Assembly: GCA_030145035.1 (NCBI GenBank)
Contig: JAQYWL010000077.1
Span: 1-5,271 of the forward strand
Length of the DNA stretch: 5,271 bases
Reading direction: 5' to 3'
DNA from: Desulfobacteria bacterium
GTDB taxonomy: Bacteria; Desulfobacterota; Desulfobacteria; Desulfobacterales; C00003060
Position 1 is the first letter of the stretch; each line of letters begins with the position of its first letter. Positions 1-5,087 of this stretch are shown here, piece after piece. Below the pieces are notes generated by a model. The model was not told the DNA's origin and made no database searches. It worked only from the letters and a program-made list of their open reading frames with translations. A program made the translations under genes and the position numbers.

Positions 1-75
1 AGGGGAAATTAATTGAGTTTCCAAATTTCTGAAAGAAATAGAACCAATCTTTACAAAAAGTTTCCTCAAGTCCAT

Positions 76-143
76 GGCCCAAACCGGGACTATAGGCTTA
101 GTAGATTAATTTAGGCACGTAGCGCCCCTGGCCCAGACCGGGA
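76..143. repeat. 14-bp imperfect direct repeat pair
   Basis: GGCCCAAACCGGGA at 76-89 recurs as GGCCCAGACCGGGA at 130-143, differing at one base. The two copies start 54 bases apart. Both are GC-rich islands in mixed sequence. Function is unknown; they may be remnants of a dispersed intergenic repeat. Confidence 0.5.
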
Positions 144-232
144 TGATGGGGACGGACATCAATGCTAAAGCTGTCGCGCCAGGGCGGGCAGGGCGGGCAG
201 GGCGGGCTTTAGGCACTTCAAATTTTAGGCAC
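110..232. repeat. Three dispersed copies of TTTAGGCAC
   Basis: The nonamer TTTAGGCAC occurs at 110-118, 208-216 and 224-232. The last two copies start 16 bases apart and both continue with TT. The triple GC-rich nonamer lies between the first and second copies and directly abuts the second. They could be protein-binding sites or decayed repeats; the sequence does not decide. Confidence 0.5.
181..207. repeat. Tandem nonamer AGGGCGGGC x3
   Basis: Three perfect head-to-tail copies of AGGGCGGGC occupy 181-189, 190-198 and 199-207. The array is a G-rich plus strand with regularly spaced GGG runs, so it could form non-B structure. It is followed immediately by a TTTAGGCAC copy. Length polymorphism by slippage would be expected. 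Confidence 0.85.
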
Positions 233-251
233 TTTTGGTTCCGGCTTGTCC

Positions 252-285
252 GGGTTAGGGGTTAGGATGCTATCCTGCTTACCCC
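252..285. repeat. GGGTTAG heptad pair and imperfect hairpin
   Basis: GGGTTAG is repeated at 252-258 and 259-265. Overlapping it, AGGAT (264-268) pairs with ATCCT (272-276) around a 3-base loop, and GGGGT (258-262) pairs with ACCCC (281-285) outside an internal loop. On the minus strand this lies about 33 bases beyond the kinase stop codon, so it could act in 3' end formation. No T-tract follows on that strand, so a classical intrinsic terminator is not supported. Confidence 0.45.
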
Positions 286-297
286 GTGAACGGTTAC
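283..297 (+). repeat. Left arm of 15-bp inverted repeat flanking the kinase gene
   Basis: CCCGTGAACGGTTAC here is the exact reverse complement of 2660-2674. The two arms enclose the complete kinase gene and its leader. The match ends abruptly at both edges. No transposase lies between the arms, so they may be terminal repeats of a non-autonomous element, paired binding sites, or two copies of a dispersed repeat. Confidence 0.7.
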
Positions 298-317
298 CAC
301 GTTTTCGGGACGGCCTG

Positions 318-2306
318 TCACTGATCCAGAATCTCTCTTATTTTTCCAGATAGTTCTTTCACACCAAACGGTTTTTGTATGAAACCATCACAACCACGAT
401 CCAGTATCTCACTTGCCTGGCCTTCTATACTGTATCCGGTTGAAAGAAGCACTTTTATATTGGGGTTGATTTCCTTCATTGTGTCGTAGACCTCACCACC
501 GGCCATGTCGGGCATGATCATGTCGAGGATGACCAGATCAATATCATTTTTGTTTGCTTTATAGATCTCAACGGCCTCTCTGCCACCTTTGGCCAACAAT
601 ACTTTATAGCCCATTGCACGTAGCATCTCCTCGCCAACTTCAAGAATCATCTCCTCGTCGTCTACAACAAGAACAGTCTCTGTACCCTTTAATATCTCTT
701 CAGGCACCTTCTTCTCTTTTGCGACAGTTTTCTCGACCTTTTTTTCCAATGCCCGCAGACAAATGGTGAAAGTGGTTCCATGCCCTTTGCTGGAATCAAC
801 GTCAATGTATCCACCATGACCCTCGATGATACCATAGGCCGAAGACAGACCAAGGCCGGTGGCACCGCCCGTCTCCCTGGTGGTAAAGAACGGCTCAAAG
901 ATGCGCTCCATGGTCTTCTCGTCCATGCCCGCTCCTGTGTCAGCGACGGTTAACATGACGTAGTTGCCCGGTTTTGGATCATACAACTTGCCCTCCATAT
1001 CCTTGTGGGTCACATTCCTGGTTTTCAATAACAGATCCCCTCCACCGGGCATGGCATGTGCAGCGTTCACATATAGGTTCGACAAGACCTGCTCAATCTG
1101 GCCTCGATCCGCCTTTATGGCAAAAAGGTCATCGGCAAGCTCTCGATGAATCGTAGTCTCCTTTCTGGTTCTGCCAAAGGCCTCAGAGGTCTCTTCTAAT
1201 AGCTGGTTCAGGTTGAGGGGTTTGACCTCGTATCTTCCCTTTCCGGCATACCCAAGAAGCTGTGCGCTCAACTTCGATCCACCTTGAGCCTGCTTTTCGA
1301 TGCTCTTTAGATTCTCATAATGTGGATGCGTGGCATCAATGTTGAACAGCATCAAAGATGCATTGCCCTCTATAACCGAAAGCAGGTTGTTAAAATCATT
1401 TGCAATGCCGCCTGCGAGAGCACCAATTGCCTTCATCTTCTGAGCTTGTTGAAGTTGGGCCTCAAGTCTCTTTTTTTCTTCCTCCGCTCGTTTGCGCTCT
1501 GTGGTCACTTGAAAATATACTGTGATGCCATTTTTTTGGGGATAGACTCTAACTTCATACCAGTTTTCATAGGGTTTCACATCAAAGTATGTTTCGAAGG
1601 ACAGGAAAATTTTTTCATTCACCCCCGCAGTAAATTTATCTTCGAAAATTGATCCCTTGATCTCCGGGAAAGCTTCGAAAAAGTCGTGCCCGAGAACCTC
1701 CCAACTTTTTCGGCCTAATAGTCGCTCCGCTGCCCTATTGAAATAGGTGACAACGAACCGGTCATCCAGTGAGAAGAAGCCGTCACCAATACTTTCAACC
1801 ATATCGAGCATGGCAATGTTCGATTGCTCCAAGGAGTCCTTTGCACGCTTGCGCTCTGTAATATCTTCTACAAAACCTTCCAGATATCGAATAGATCCGT
1901 CATTATTTCGCGCAACTCGCAGATGCAAATTGCCGATAAAGACTGTTCCGTCTCTGCGAACATAATGATTTTCGAAATTGAGCAGACGGTTCTGTTTTAA
2001 GATCATATCAACGAGCTTCTTCCACAGTTCAGGTTGGACATCCACTTGTTTTGCTGTGTCAGTAACAGAAGCAATAACATCGGCAGGAGATTCGTAGCCA
2101 AATATTTGAGCATAAGCTTTGTTCACATTCAAGACCTTGCCTTCGACCGTGGATTGGAACATGCCGATCGGTGCGTTCTCAAACAGGTCACGATATTTCG
2201 CTTCGGGGTCTCGTACCATCTCCTCCGCCCGCTGCCGCTCAAGAACCTCTTTCTCTAATTTTTTGCACCTTTGTTCCAGTCCTTCGTAAGTTGGTTTCTT
2301 AGCCAT
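318..2306 (-). CDS. Soluble PAS-PAS hybrid histidine kinase with H-box His replaced by Asn
   Basis: This 662-residue protein looks like a cytoplasmic hybrid sensor kinase with no signal peptide or membrane segment. Order of parts: coiled coil (about 8-38); PAS 1 (about 36-151, ending in DITERKRA); PAS 2 (about 165-272, ending in TTERKRA); coiled coil and HisKA (about 273-355); HATPase (about 400-518); linker; receiver (about 543-660). The ATPase boxes look intact: N-box with N410 and N414, G1 DTGAGM at 456-461, F-box FEPFF from 470, and GATGLGL at 481-487. The receiver keeps D549/D550, phospho-acceptor D595, S622 and K645. The odd point is the H-box, which reads GGIANDFNNLL: N303 stands where this family has His. 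The start at 2306 is chosen because AAAGGA lies 8 bases upstream; extension to 2372 adds 22 atypical residues with no ribosome site. Ligand and partner regulator are unknown, and no separate response-regulator gene is in the window. Confidence 0.93.
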   Translation of the reverse strand: MAKKPTYEGLEQRCKKLEKEVLERQRAEEMVRDPEAKYRDLFENAPIGMFQSTVEGKVLNVNKAYAQIFGYESPADVIASVTDTAKQVDVQPELWKKLVDMILKQNRLLNFENHYVRRDGTVFIGNLHLRVARNNDGSIRYLEGFVEDITERKRAKDSLEQSNIAMLDMVESIGDGFFSLDDRFVVTYFNRAAERLLGRKSWEVLGHDFFEAFPEIKGSIFEDKFTAGVNEKIFLSFETYFDVKPYENWYEVRVYPQKNGITVYFQVTTERKRAEEEKKRLEAQLQQAQKMKAIGALAGGIANDFNNLLSVIEGNASLMLFNIDATHPHYENLKSIEKQAQGGSKLSAQLLGYAGKGRYEVKPLNLNQLLEETSEAFGRTRKETTIHRELADDLFAIKADRGQIEQVLSNLYVNAAHAMPGGGDLLLKTRNVTHKDMEGKLYDPKPGNYVMLTVADTGAGMDEKTMERIFEPFFTTRETGGATGLGLSSAYGIIEGHGGYIDVDSSKGHGTTFTICLRALEKKVEKTVAKEKKVPEEILKGTETVLVVDDEEMILEVGEEMLRAMGYKVLLAKGGREAVEIYKANKNDIDLVILDMIMPDMAGGEVYDTMKEINPNIKVLLSTGYSIEGQASEILDRGCDGFIQKPFGVKELSGKIREILDQ

Positions 2307-2314
2307 AGAACAAT

Positions 2315-2320
2315 TCCTTT
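2315..2320 (-). promoter_or_regulatory. Ribosome binding site fixing the kinase start
   Basis: On the minus strand AAAGGA ends 8 bases before the ATG at 2306-2304. No comparable site precedes the in-frame ATGs at 2372 or 2324, so this site decides the start codon. Confidence 0.7.
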
Positions 2321-2340
2321 CCATCGACCTCAGCAACACA

Positions 2341-2386
2341 AAAGGCTCCACGCACACGTGTCTTTGACACAATGCATGGAGCCTTT
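2341..2386 (-). terminator. Long terminator-like hairpin in the kinase leader
   Basis: AAAGGCTCCA (2341-2350) is perfectly complementary to TGGAGCCTTT (2377-2386). In minus-strand RNA the stem extends through a G-U pair and three further pairs to 14 base pairs (2341-2354 with 2373-2386). An inner hairpin, GTGTC (2358-2362) with GACAC (2366-2370), fills most of the loop. On the minus strand the stem runs into TTTT and ends about 34 bases before the kinase ATG. It could terminate upstream transcription, act as an attenuator for the kinase, or stabilise the 5' leader. The T-run is short, so termination strength is uncertain. Confidence 0.6.
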
Positions 2387-2529
2387 GTCAGTCCCATAAG
2401 GTCTTCCTACCAAAGCCTGTTATTTCCTAAGCGGATTTTTTAACGTCTCGGAATTTCTACAACCTATTGAAATGGTAGATATTTATAGACGCTATTGCAA
2501 ATTCGATCATTCCATTTTTCCAATTGCGG

Positions 2530-2574
2530 CCTCCGGCCCGTAGGGCCTACGCCCCGGAGGGAGCGGAGCGGAGC
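2530..2574. repeat. GC-rich REP-like palindrome followed by GAGCG tandem
   Basis: CCTCCGG (2530-2536) pairs with CCGGAGG (2554-2560), and inside it GTAGG (2540-2544) pairs with CCTAC (2546-2550) around one base. The 31-base unit is therefore a two-step hairpin. GAGCG at 2561-2565 and 2566-2570 plus GAGC at 2571-2574 follows directly. It resembles repetitive extragenic palindromes. Without other copies in the window it cannot be assigned to a family, and no T-run accompanies it. Confidence 0.6.
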
Positions 2575-2659
2575 TAAGTTCGTGGTCTCTTATACATTCA
2601 ATGGCTGTAAATTGTCAATCTGGGTCCATTCCGGGACACAGGGCATTCAAAAAACACAA

Positions 2660-2674
2660 GTAACCGTTCACGGG
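2660..2674 (-). repeat. Right arm of 15-bp inverted repeat flanking the kinase gene
   Basis: GTAACCGTTCACGGG is the exact reverse complement of 283-297 at the other side of the kinase gene. It sits about 350 bases upstream of the kinase start and about 110 bases before the amidohydrolase promoter. Match boundaries are sharp on both sides. Confidence 0.7.
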
Positions 2675-2785
2675 ATGGCATGCTTCTTTACACTCCGATG
2701 TCTCCAACCCTGGTTTGGGCTGTCTGGATAAGGGTGATTCTTTCGGCCAATCAGCTTGTCCAAAAGCCGAAAACATGATATCGAC

Positions 2786-2814
2786 TTGAAAAGATTGCTG
2801 ATATTTAGTAAAAT
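2786..2814 (+). promoter_or_regulatory. Sigma70-type promoter for the amidohydrolase gene
   Basis: TTGAAA (2786-2791) and TAAAAT (2809-2814) are separated by 17 bases, and each differs from the consensus by one base. Transcription would start near 2821, giving a leader of about 80 bases that begins within the hairpin at 2819-2873. Confidence 0.6.
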
Positions 2815-2818
2815 TTCT

Positions 2819-2873
2819 CTCTGGTCCGTATCTCTATGGTGAAATAAGAGAACATTTGCGCCATGGACCAGAG
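2819..2873 (+). promoter_or_regulatory. Leader inverted repeat upstream of the amidohydrolase
   Basis: CTCTGGTCC (2819-2827) is a perfect reverse complement of GGACCAGAG (2865-2873), with 37 bases between. In RNA a G-U and a U-A pair could extend the stem inward by two. The left arm coincides with the predicted transcription start and the right arm ends 17 bases before the ribosome site GAGGA. A 9-codon frame (2863-2892) starts beside the right arm and stops at the ribosome site. This may be a leader structure or an operator dyad. Confidence 0.45.
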
Positions 2874-2890
2874 GGCTACCGCCTGCCTTT

Positions 2891-2895
2891 GAGGA
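2891..2895 (+). promoter_or_regulatory. Ribosome binding site favouring GTG start at 2902
   Basis: GAGGA is the only purine-rich ribosome site upstream. Its spacing is zero to the ATG at 2896 and six bases to the GTG at 2902, so the GTG is the more plausible initiation codon. Confidence 0.55.
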
Positions 2896-2901
2896 ATGAC
2901 G

Positions 2902-3699
2902 GTGAAGATTATCAGAGCTGCGATCATACAGTTCGATATTCGCAGGGGTGAGCTTGAATGGAATCTAGCGGTGGCCAAACAGCGCATTGCTAGCCTTGCA
3001 AAGCAGGGTGCTCGGCTCGTTTTGCTCCCGGAGATGTGGTCAACCGGTTTTGCAAATGATCGCCTGAAGGAGCTGTCTGAGACAACACCAAGGGTTCTTG
3101 AAGATTTGTCCGTGGTAGCAAAAAAGCTGCGTTTGACGGTTATTGGGTCTTTGCCTGAAAAGAGAAAGGACGGGTTCTCCAACACCGCCTATGTTGTGGA
3201 CAGGGACGGATCTGTTGCAGGCATCTATCGGAAAGTTCATCTTTTTTCTCCAACCGCAGAAGACCGGTATTTTGAACCGGGCCGAAAGGCTGTGGTTTGC
3301 CAGACCTCCCTTGGTCCCATAGGTCTGATGATATGCTATGATCTGAGATTCCCGGAGCTCTGCCGGTCTCTTACGCTGGGTGGTGCGAAAATGGTGGCCG
3401 TCTTGGCCGAATGGCCGGCTGAGCGTGTGGCCCACTGGAAAGTACTTCTCAAGGCCCGGGCAATTGAAAATCAGCTTTTTGTCCTTGGGGCAAACCGATG
3501 CGGGCAAGATGGCGGCCTGGTCTATGCAGGTCATTCCCGTATTATATCCCCCTACGGGGAAGTTATGGCAAGTGCCGGAAAACGGCCAGCTACCCTTTCA
3601 GCTGCCGTCGATTTAAGTTTAGTTGAACAAACCAGAAAACAGATTCCATGTTTACAGGAGAGGATGCCTGAAGCCTATCGGAGCAGCAAATATGAATAG
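2902..3699 (+). CDS. Carbon-nitrogen hydrolase (nitrilase superfamily), probable omega-amidase or related amidase
   Basis: This 265-residue protein is a full-length nitrilase-superfamily amidohydrolase, presumably cytoplasmic, hydrolysing a small carboxamide to acid and ammonia. The three catalytic residues are visible, counting from the GTG: Glu44 in LLPEMWSTGF, Lys111 in YRKVHLF and Cys145 in MICYDLRFPEL. The additional conserved Glu appears at 125 (YFEPG). Length and the C-terminal AGHSRIISPYGEV segment fit single-domain members such as YafV/Nit2 omega-amidase or Nit1-type deaminated-glutathione amidase; the LPEMWSTGF signature leans to the omega-amidase side, but substrate cannot be set from sequence. 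The start is ambiguous. ATG at 2896 lies directly against GAGGA (2891-2895), too close for use, whereas GTG at 2902 has an ideal 6-base spacing and is preferred. The gene has its own promoter and leader hairpin, and its neighbours are too far away to suggest an operon. Confidence 0.93.
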   Translation: MKIIRAAIIQFDIRRGELEWNLAVAKQRIASLAKQGARLVLLPEMWSTGFANDRLKELSETTPRVLEDLSVVAKKLRLTVIGSLPEKRKDGFSNTAYVVDRDGSVAGIYRKVHLFSPTAEDRYFEPGRKAVVCQTSLGPIGLMICYDLRFPELCRSLTLGGAKMVAVLAEWPAERVAHWKVLLKARAIENQLFVLGANRCGQDGGLVYAGHSRIISPYGEVMASAGKRPATLSAAVDLSLVEQTRKQIPCLQERMPEAYRSSKYE

Positions 3700-3724
3700 T
3701 ATACCCAACTCCTGTGAAAAAATC

Positions 3725-3744
3725 CGAATATCGAATATCGAAAT
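3725..3744. repeat. Heptad repeat CGAATAT x2 plus partial
   Basis: CGAATAT at 3725-3731 and 3732-3738 is followed by the degenerate unit CGAAATT. The array lies 25 bases after the amidohydrolase stop codon. Function unknown; the period matches the two arrays about 100 bases downstream. Confidence 0.6.
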
Positions 3745-3826
3745 TTGGCATCCTTCATTCATTCCTCGGTTTACACTTTTCAAGAATGCGGGCGCCAAGA
3801 GATAAATTCTTTTGTTCGTACTTTTT

Positions 3827-3885
3827 GGTGTCAGGTGTCAGGTGTCAGGAACTGAAAAAGCAAGACCTGAAACCTGAAACCTGAA
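3827..3885. repeat. Facing heptad arrays (GGTGTCA)3 and (ACCTGAA)3
   Basis: GGTGTCA is repeated perfectly at 3827-3833, 3834-3840 and 3841-3847, then GG. ACCTGAA is repeated perfectly at 3865-3871, 3872-3878 and 3879-3885. The second unit reverse-complemented is TTCAGGT, so the arrays share TCAGGT in opposite orientation and can fold back with one mismatch per heptad around a loop of about 15 bases. Related short tandem repeats are known between genes in several bacterial groups, for example STRR elements of cyanobacteria; the role here is unknown. Confidence 0.8.
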
Positions 3886-4005
3886 CACTGGTCAATAGGT
3901 GTAAACTACTTTATGGCGAGAATCAAGGATGCCAAAATGTTTATTGTTTGCTTGAGGTCGAAGGCCATGGTCATTAGTGGGTAAATTATTTGTTGTGAGA
4001 TACCT

Positions 4006-4488
4006 ATGGGTAAAAAGATCTTCCAGCGTGAAGACCTGAAAGACAAGGTACAGGCCCTCAAAAAGGCGGGCAAGAAAATCGTTTTCACCAATGGCTGCTT
4101 TGACTTTCTTCATATAGGCCATGTTCGGTATTTGAAGGCGGCCAGGGCCGAGGGGGATGTCCTTGTGGTGGGCGTAAACTCTGACCACTCCGTTCGCAAG
4201 ATCAAAGGGCCAAGACGCCCGGTTGTGCCTGAGAATGAGCGTGCCGAAGTTCTGGCATCTCTGGCCTGCGTTGAGTTTGTGACACTCTTTGACGAGCCGG
4301 ACCCTCTGGTTACTATCCGCCTCCTGATGCCGGATGTCCTGGTCAAAGGGGCGGACTGGGAAGAGGATGCCATTGTGGGAAGAGATGTTGTAGAGGCAAA
4401 GGGTGGGCGCGTGGTTCGTATCCCGTTGACAGAGGGTGCCTCTACCAGCAGAATCATTGAGAAAATCTTGGCCAATTACAGGGGGTGA
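4006..4488 (+). CDS. hldC: D-glycero-beta-D-manno-heptose 1-phosphate adenylyltransferase (stand-alone RfaE2)
   Basis: This enzyme transfers AMP from ATP to D-glycero-beta-D-manno-heptose 1-phosphate, giving the ADP-heptose precursor of the LPS inner core, in the cytoplasm. The 160-residue protein is a single nucleotidyltransferase (Rossmann-like) domain. NGCFDFLHIGHVRYL spans 29-43 and contains the ATP-binding HIGH motif at 36-39. KIKGPRRPVVPENERAEVL follows from 65, VLVKGADW spans 111-118, and the C-terminal GASTSRII (144-151) matches the conserved ATP-site segment. In Escherichia coli this activity is the C-terminal half of bifunctional HldE; here the kinase half is absent and no kinase gene adjoins, so hldA should be elsewhere. 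An in-frame TAA at 3982-3984 with no other start codon between fixes the ATG at 4006. The ribosome site is weak (GTGAGA, 3995-4000). Confidence 0.95.
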   Translation: MGKKIFQREDLKDKVQALKKAGKKIVFTNGCFDFLHIGHVRYLKAARAEGDVLVVGVNSDHSVRKIKGPRRPVVPENERAEVLASLACVEFVTLFDEPDPLVTIRLLMPDVLVKGADWEEDAIVGRDVVEAKGGRVVRIPLTEGASTSRIIEKILANYRG

Positions 4489-4519
4489 ACGAAAGCAAGT
4501 GATCACGGGAGATATTTTG

Positions 4520-4644
4520 TCTCTCACAGAGCCCGCAGAGCCACAGAGTTTTTGAGTCCCGCAAGGCGGGAAGAGGGGAAATCTGCTAAGACTGCCATCT
4601 CGCTACCGCGGGAGATCTTGACAAGACGAACAGGAGATTAGCAC
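4520..4644 (+). repeat. 125-bp direct repeat, copy 1
   Basis: This segment recurs at 5147-5271 with one difference in 125 positions (A4526 versus G5153). The left edge is sharp; the right edge cannot be set because copy 2 reaches the window end. Internal structure includes a period-9 start (CACAGAGCC, CGCAGAGCC, ACAGAG), a hairpin CCCGC-AAG-GCGGG (4558-4570) and a second stem ATCTC (4597-4601) with GAGAT (4612-4616), extendable by GC pairs. TGCTAA near 4585 and TTAGCA (4638-4643) could close the structure. The arrangement suggests a structured repeat rather than a coding segment. Copies bracket the DUF2905 gene. Confidence 0.95.
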
Positions 4645-4679
4645 GACCATAAATGCTCCGCCTCCGGCGGACTGATCGT

Positions 4680-4750
4680 TTGGCCTGATTTTTCCTCCCT
4701 GCCCCGTTAAATGCGTAGCCTATTTAACTGGGGTCAATAAATCAGGCCAA
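4680..4750. repeat. 71-bp nested palindrome
   Basis: The outer arms TTGGCCTGATTT (4680-4691) and AAATCAGGCCAA (4739-4750) are perfectly complementary over 12 bp. Nested inside, CCCCGTTAAAT (4702-4712) pairs with ATTTAAC-T-GGGG (4722-4733) over 11 bp with one bulged T, around a 9-base loop. The internal loop is asymmetric (10 and 5 bases). No T-run follows the outer arm on either strand, which argues against a simple terminator. It could be a small palindromic extragenic element or a miniature mobile element. Confidence 0.8.
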
Positions 4751-4826
4751 GGAAAAATTGTCTCAGTGATCTCTGCGGGCTCGAGCGACTGAAAGGAGCG
4801 GGCGAGATATTTGGTTCCGGGGAAGA

Positions 4827-5048
4827 TTACCTTCTGAACAAGTAGAAAAGAAGTGTCAGGATAATGCTGATGATAATGCACGTAGTGACGGGAAAGTAGA
4901 ATCGGAAGTTGTCTTTCTTGATCAGAATGTCTCCAGGCAGATCCCCAAGCCACGGGATCTTTGGCGTCAGGACGAATAGAATTCCGATGCCGGCTATGAC
5001 AAGCCCTATGATGATGAGAACTTTTCCAAGGCTAAACAGTGGATTCAT
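4827..5048 (-). CDS. DUF2905 family small membrane protein
   Basis: This 73-residue protein has two hydrophobic segments (about 8-28 and 53-71), placing it in the inner membrane as a small hairpin-like protein. Between them lies IPWLGDLPGDILIKKDNFRF (31-50), followed by YFP: the PGDI and NFRFYFP elements are the hallmarks I recognise for the DUF2905 family, whose members are all about this size. No biochemical function is established for the family, and none is inferred here. The start at 5048 gives the normal family length, but no clear ribosome site precedes it (the upstream 20 bases have only GAGA). A strong promoter lies 40 bases upstream. The gene stands alone, convergent with hldC, between two copies of the 125-bp repeat. 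Confidence 0.88.
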   Translation of the reverse strand: MNPLFSLGKVLIIIGLVIAGIGILFVLTPKIPWLGDLPGDILIKKDNFRFYFPVTTCIIISIILTLLFYLFRR

Positions 5049-5087
5049 GGTGAAGATGCCAAATCTCAGATGTCATTTGGTCGTTGA

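Larger units (their letters stand above)
1..317. other. Non-coding, repeat-rich region downstream of the kinase gene
   Basis: No convincing coding frame is seen in these 317 bases. The stretch holds short repeats listed separately: a 14-bp imperfect direct repeat, three TTTAGGCAC copies, a triple GC-rich nonamer, two GGGTTAG heptads, a hairpin and one arm of a 15-bp inverted repeat. The first 60 bases are AT-rich and show nothing recognisable. Confidence 0.6.
2387..2785. other. Non-coding region between divergent kinase and amidohydrolase genes
   Basis: No credible gene is visible in these roughly 400 bases; the open frame at 2495-2731 has no family resemblance, no ribosome site, and runs through a palindrome and a repeat arm. 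The region should contain the kinase promoter on the minus strand, but only weak -10-like AT-rich stretches (around 2430-2490) are seen and none has a good -35 partner. It also holds the GC-rich palindrome at 2530-2560 and a repeat arm at 2660-2674. Confidence 0.55.
3700..4005. other. Non-coding region with heptad repeats, upstream of hldC
   Basis: These 306 bases hold no convincing gene. The contents are three different 7-bp tandem repeats (listed separately). A 23-codon open frame at 3913-3984 is in the hldC reading frame but closed by TAA. No strong terminator is seen after the amidohydrolase stop, and no convincing -35/-10 pair is seen before hldC. Confidence 0.55.
4489..4826. other. Non-coding repeat-rich region between convergent hldC and DUF2905 genes
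   Basis: No gene is supported in these 338 bases. In order they contain repeat copy 1 (4520-4644), a compact hairpin CCGCC-TCC-GGCGG (4658-4670), a nested palindrome (4680-4750) and a 12-bp piece of the repeat in inverted orientation (4771-4782). The two flanking genes converge on this region, so transcription termination in both directions is expected here, but no hairpin with a proper T-tract was found. Confidence 0.6.

Noticed and set aside
252..265. Telomere-like GGGTTAG repeat
   Set aside because: Only two copies, internal to the sequence and in a bacterial gene context; most simply one more short heptad repeat.
2307..2372. N-terminal extension of the kinase by 22 residues
   Set aside because: The extra residues are unlike PAS kinase N-termini, overlap the leader hairpin and lack a ribosome site, while AAAGGA sits correctly before the ATG at 2306.
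2495..2731. Plus-strand open frame of 78 codons in the divergent intergenic region
   Set aside because: It reads through a GC-rich palindrome and an inverted-repeat arm, has no ribosome site and resembles no known protein.
3827..3885. Possible CRISPR array
   Set aside because: The units are 7 bp with no spacers, and no cas gene is present.
3913..3984. 23-codon frame upstream of and in frame with hldC
   Set aside because: It is closed by TAA before hldC, has no clear ribosome site, and HldC starting at 4006 already has full family length.
3892..4527. Long minus-strand open frame opposite hldC (211 codons)
   Set aside because: It lies antisense over a clear hldC gene, shows no family resemblance and is a shadow of that gene's codon pattern.
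4524..4598. 24-codon minus-strand frame inside repeat copy 1, extended in copy 2 because the TGA becomes CGA
   Set aside because: No ribosome site, no recognisable product, and the segment is better explained by its inverted repeats as non-coding.
4706..4728. Possible integron attC site, since GTTAAAT and ATTTAAC fit GTTRRRY and RYYYAAC and the gene is bracketed by repeats
   Set aside because: The two boxes are in the wrong order and face each other over only 9 bases; in attC, RYYYAAC is the left outer box and GTTRRRY the right. The 125-bp repeats contain no such boxes.
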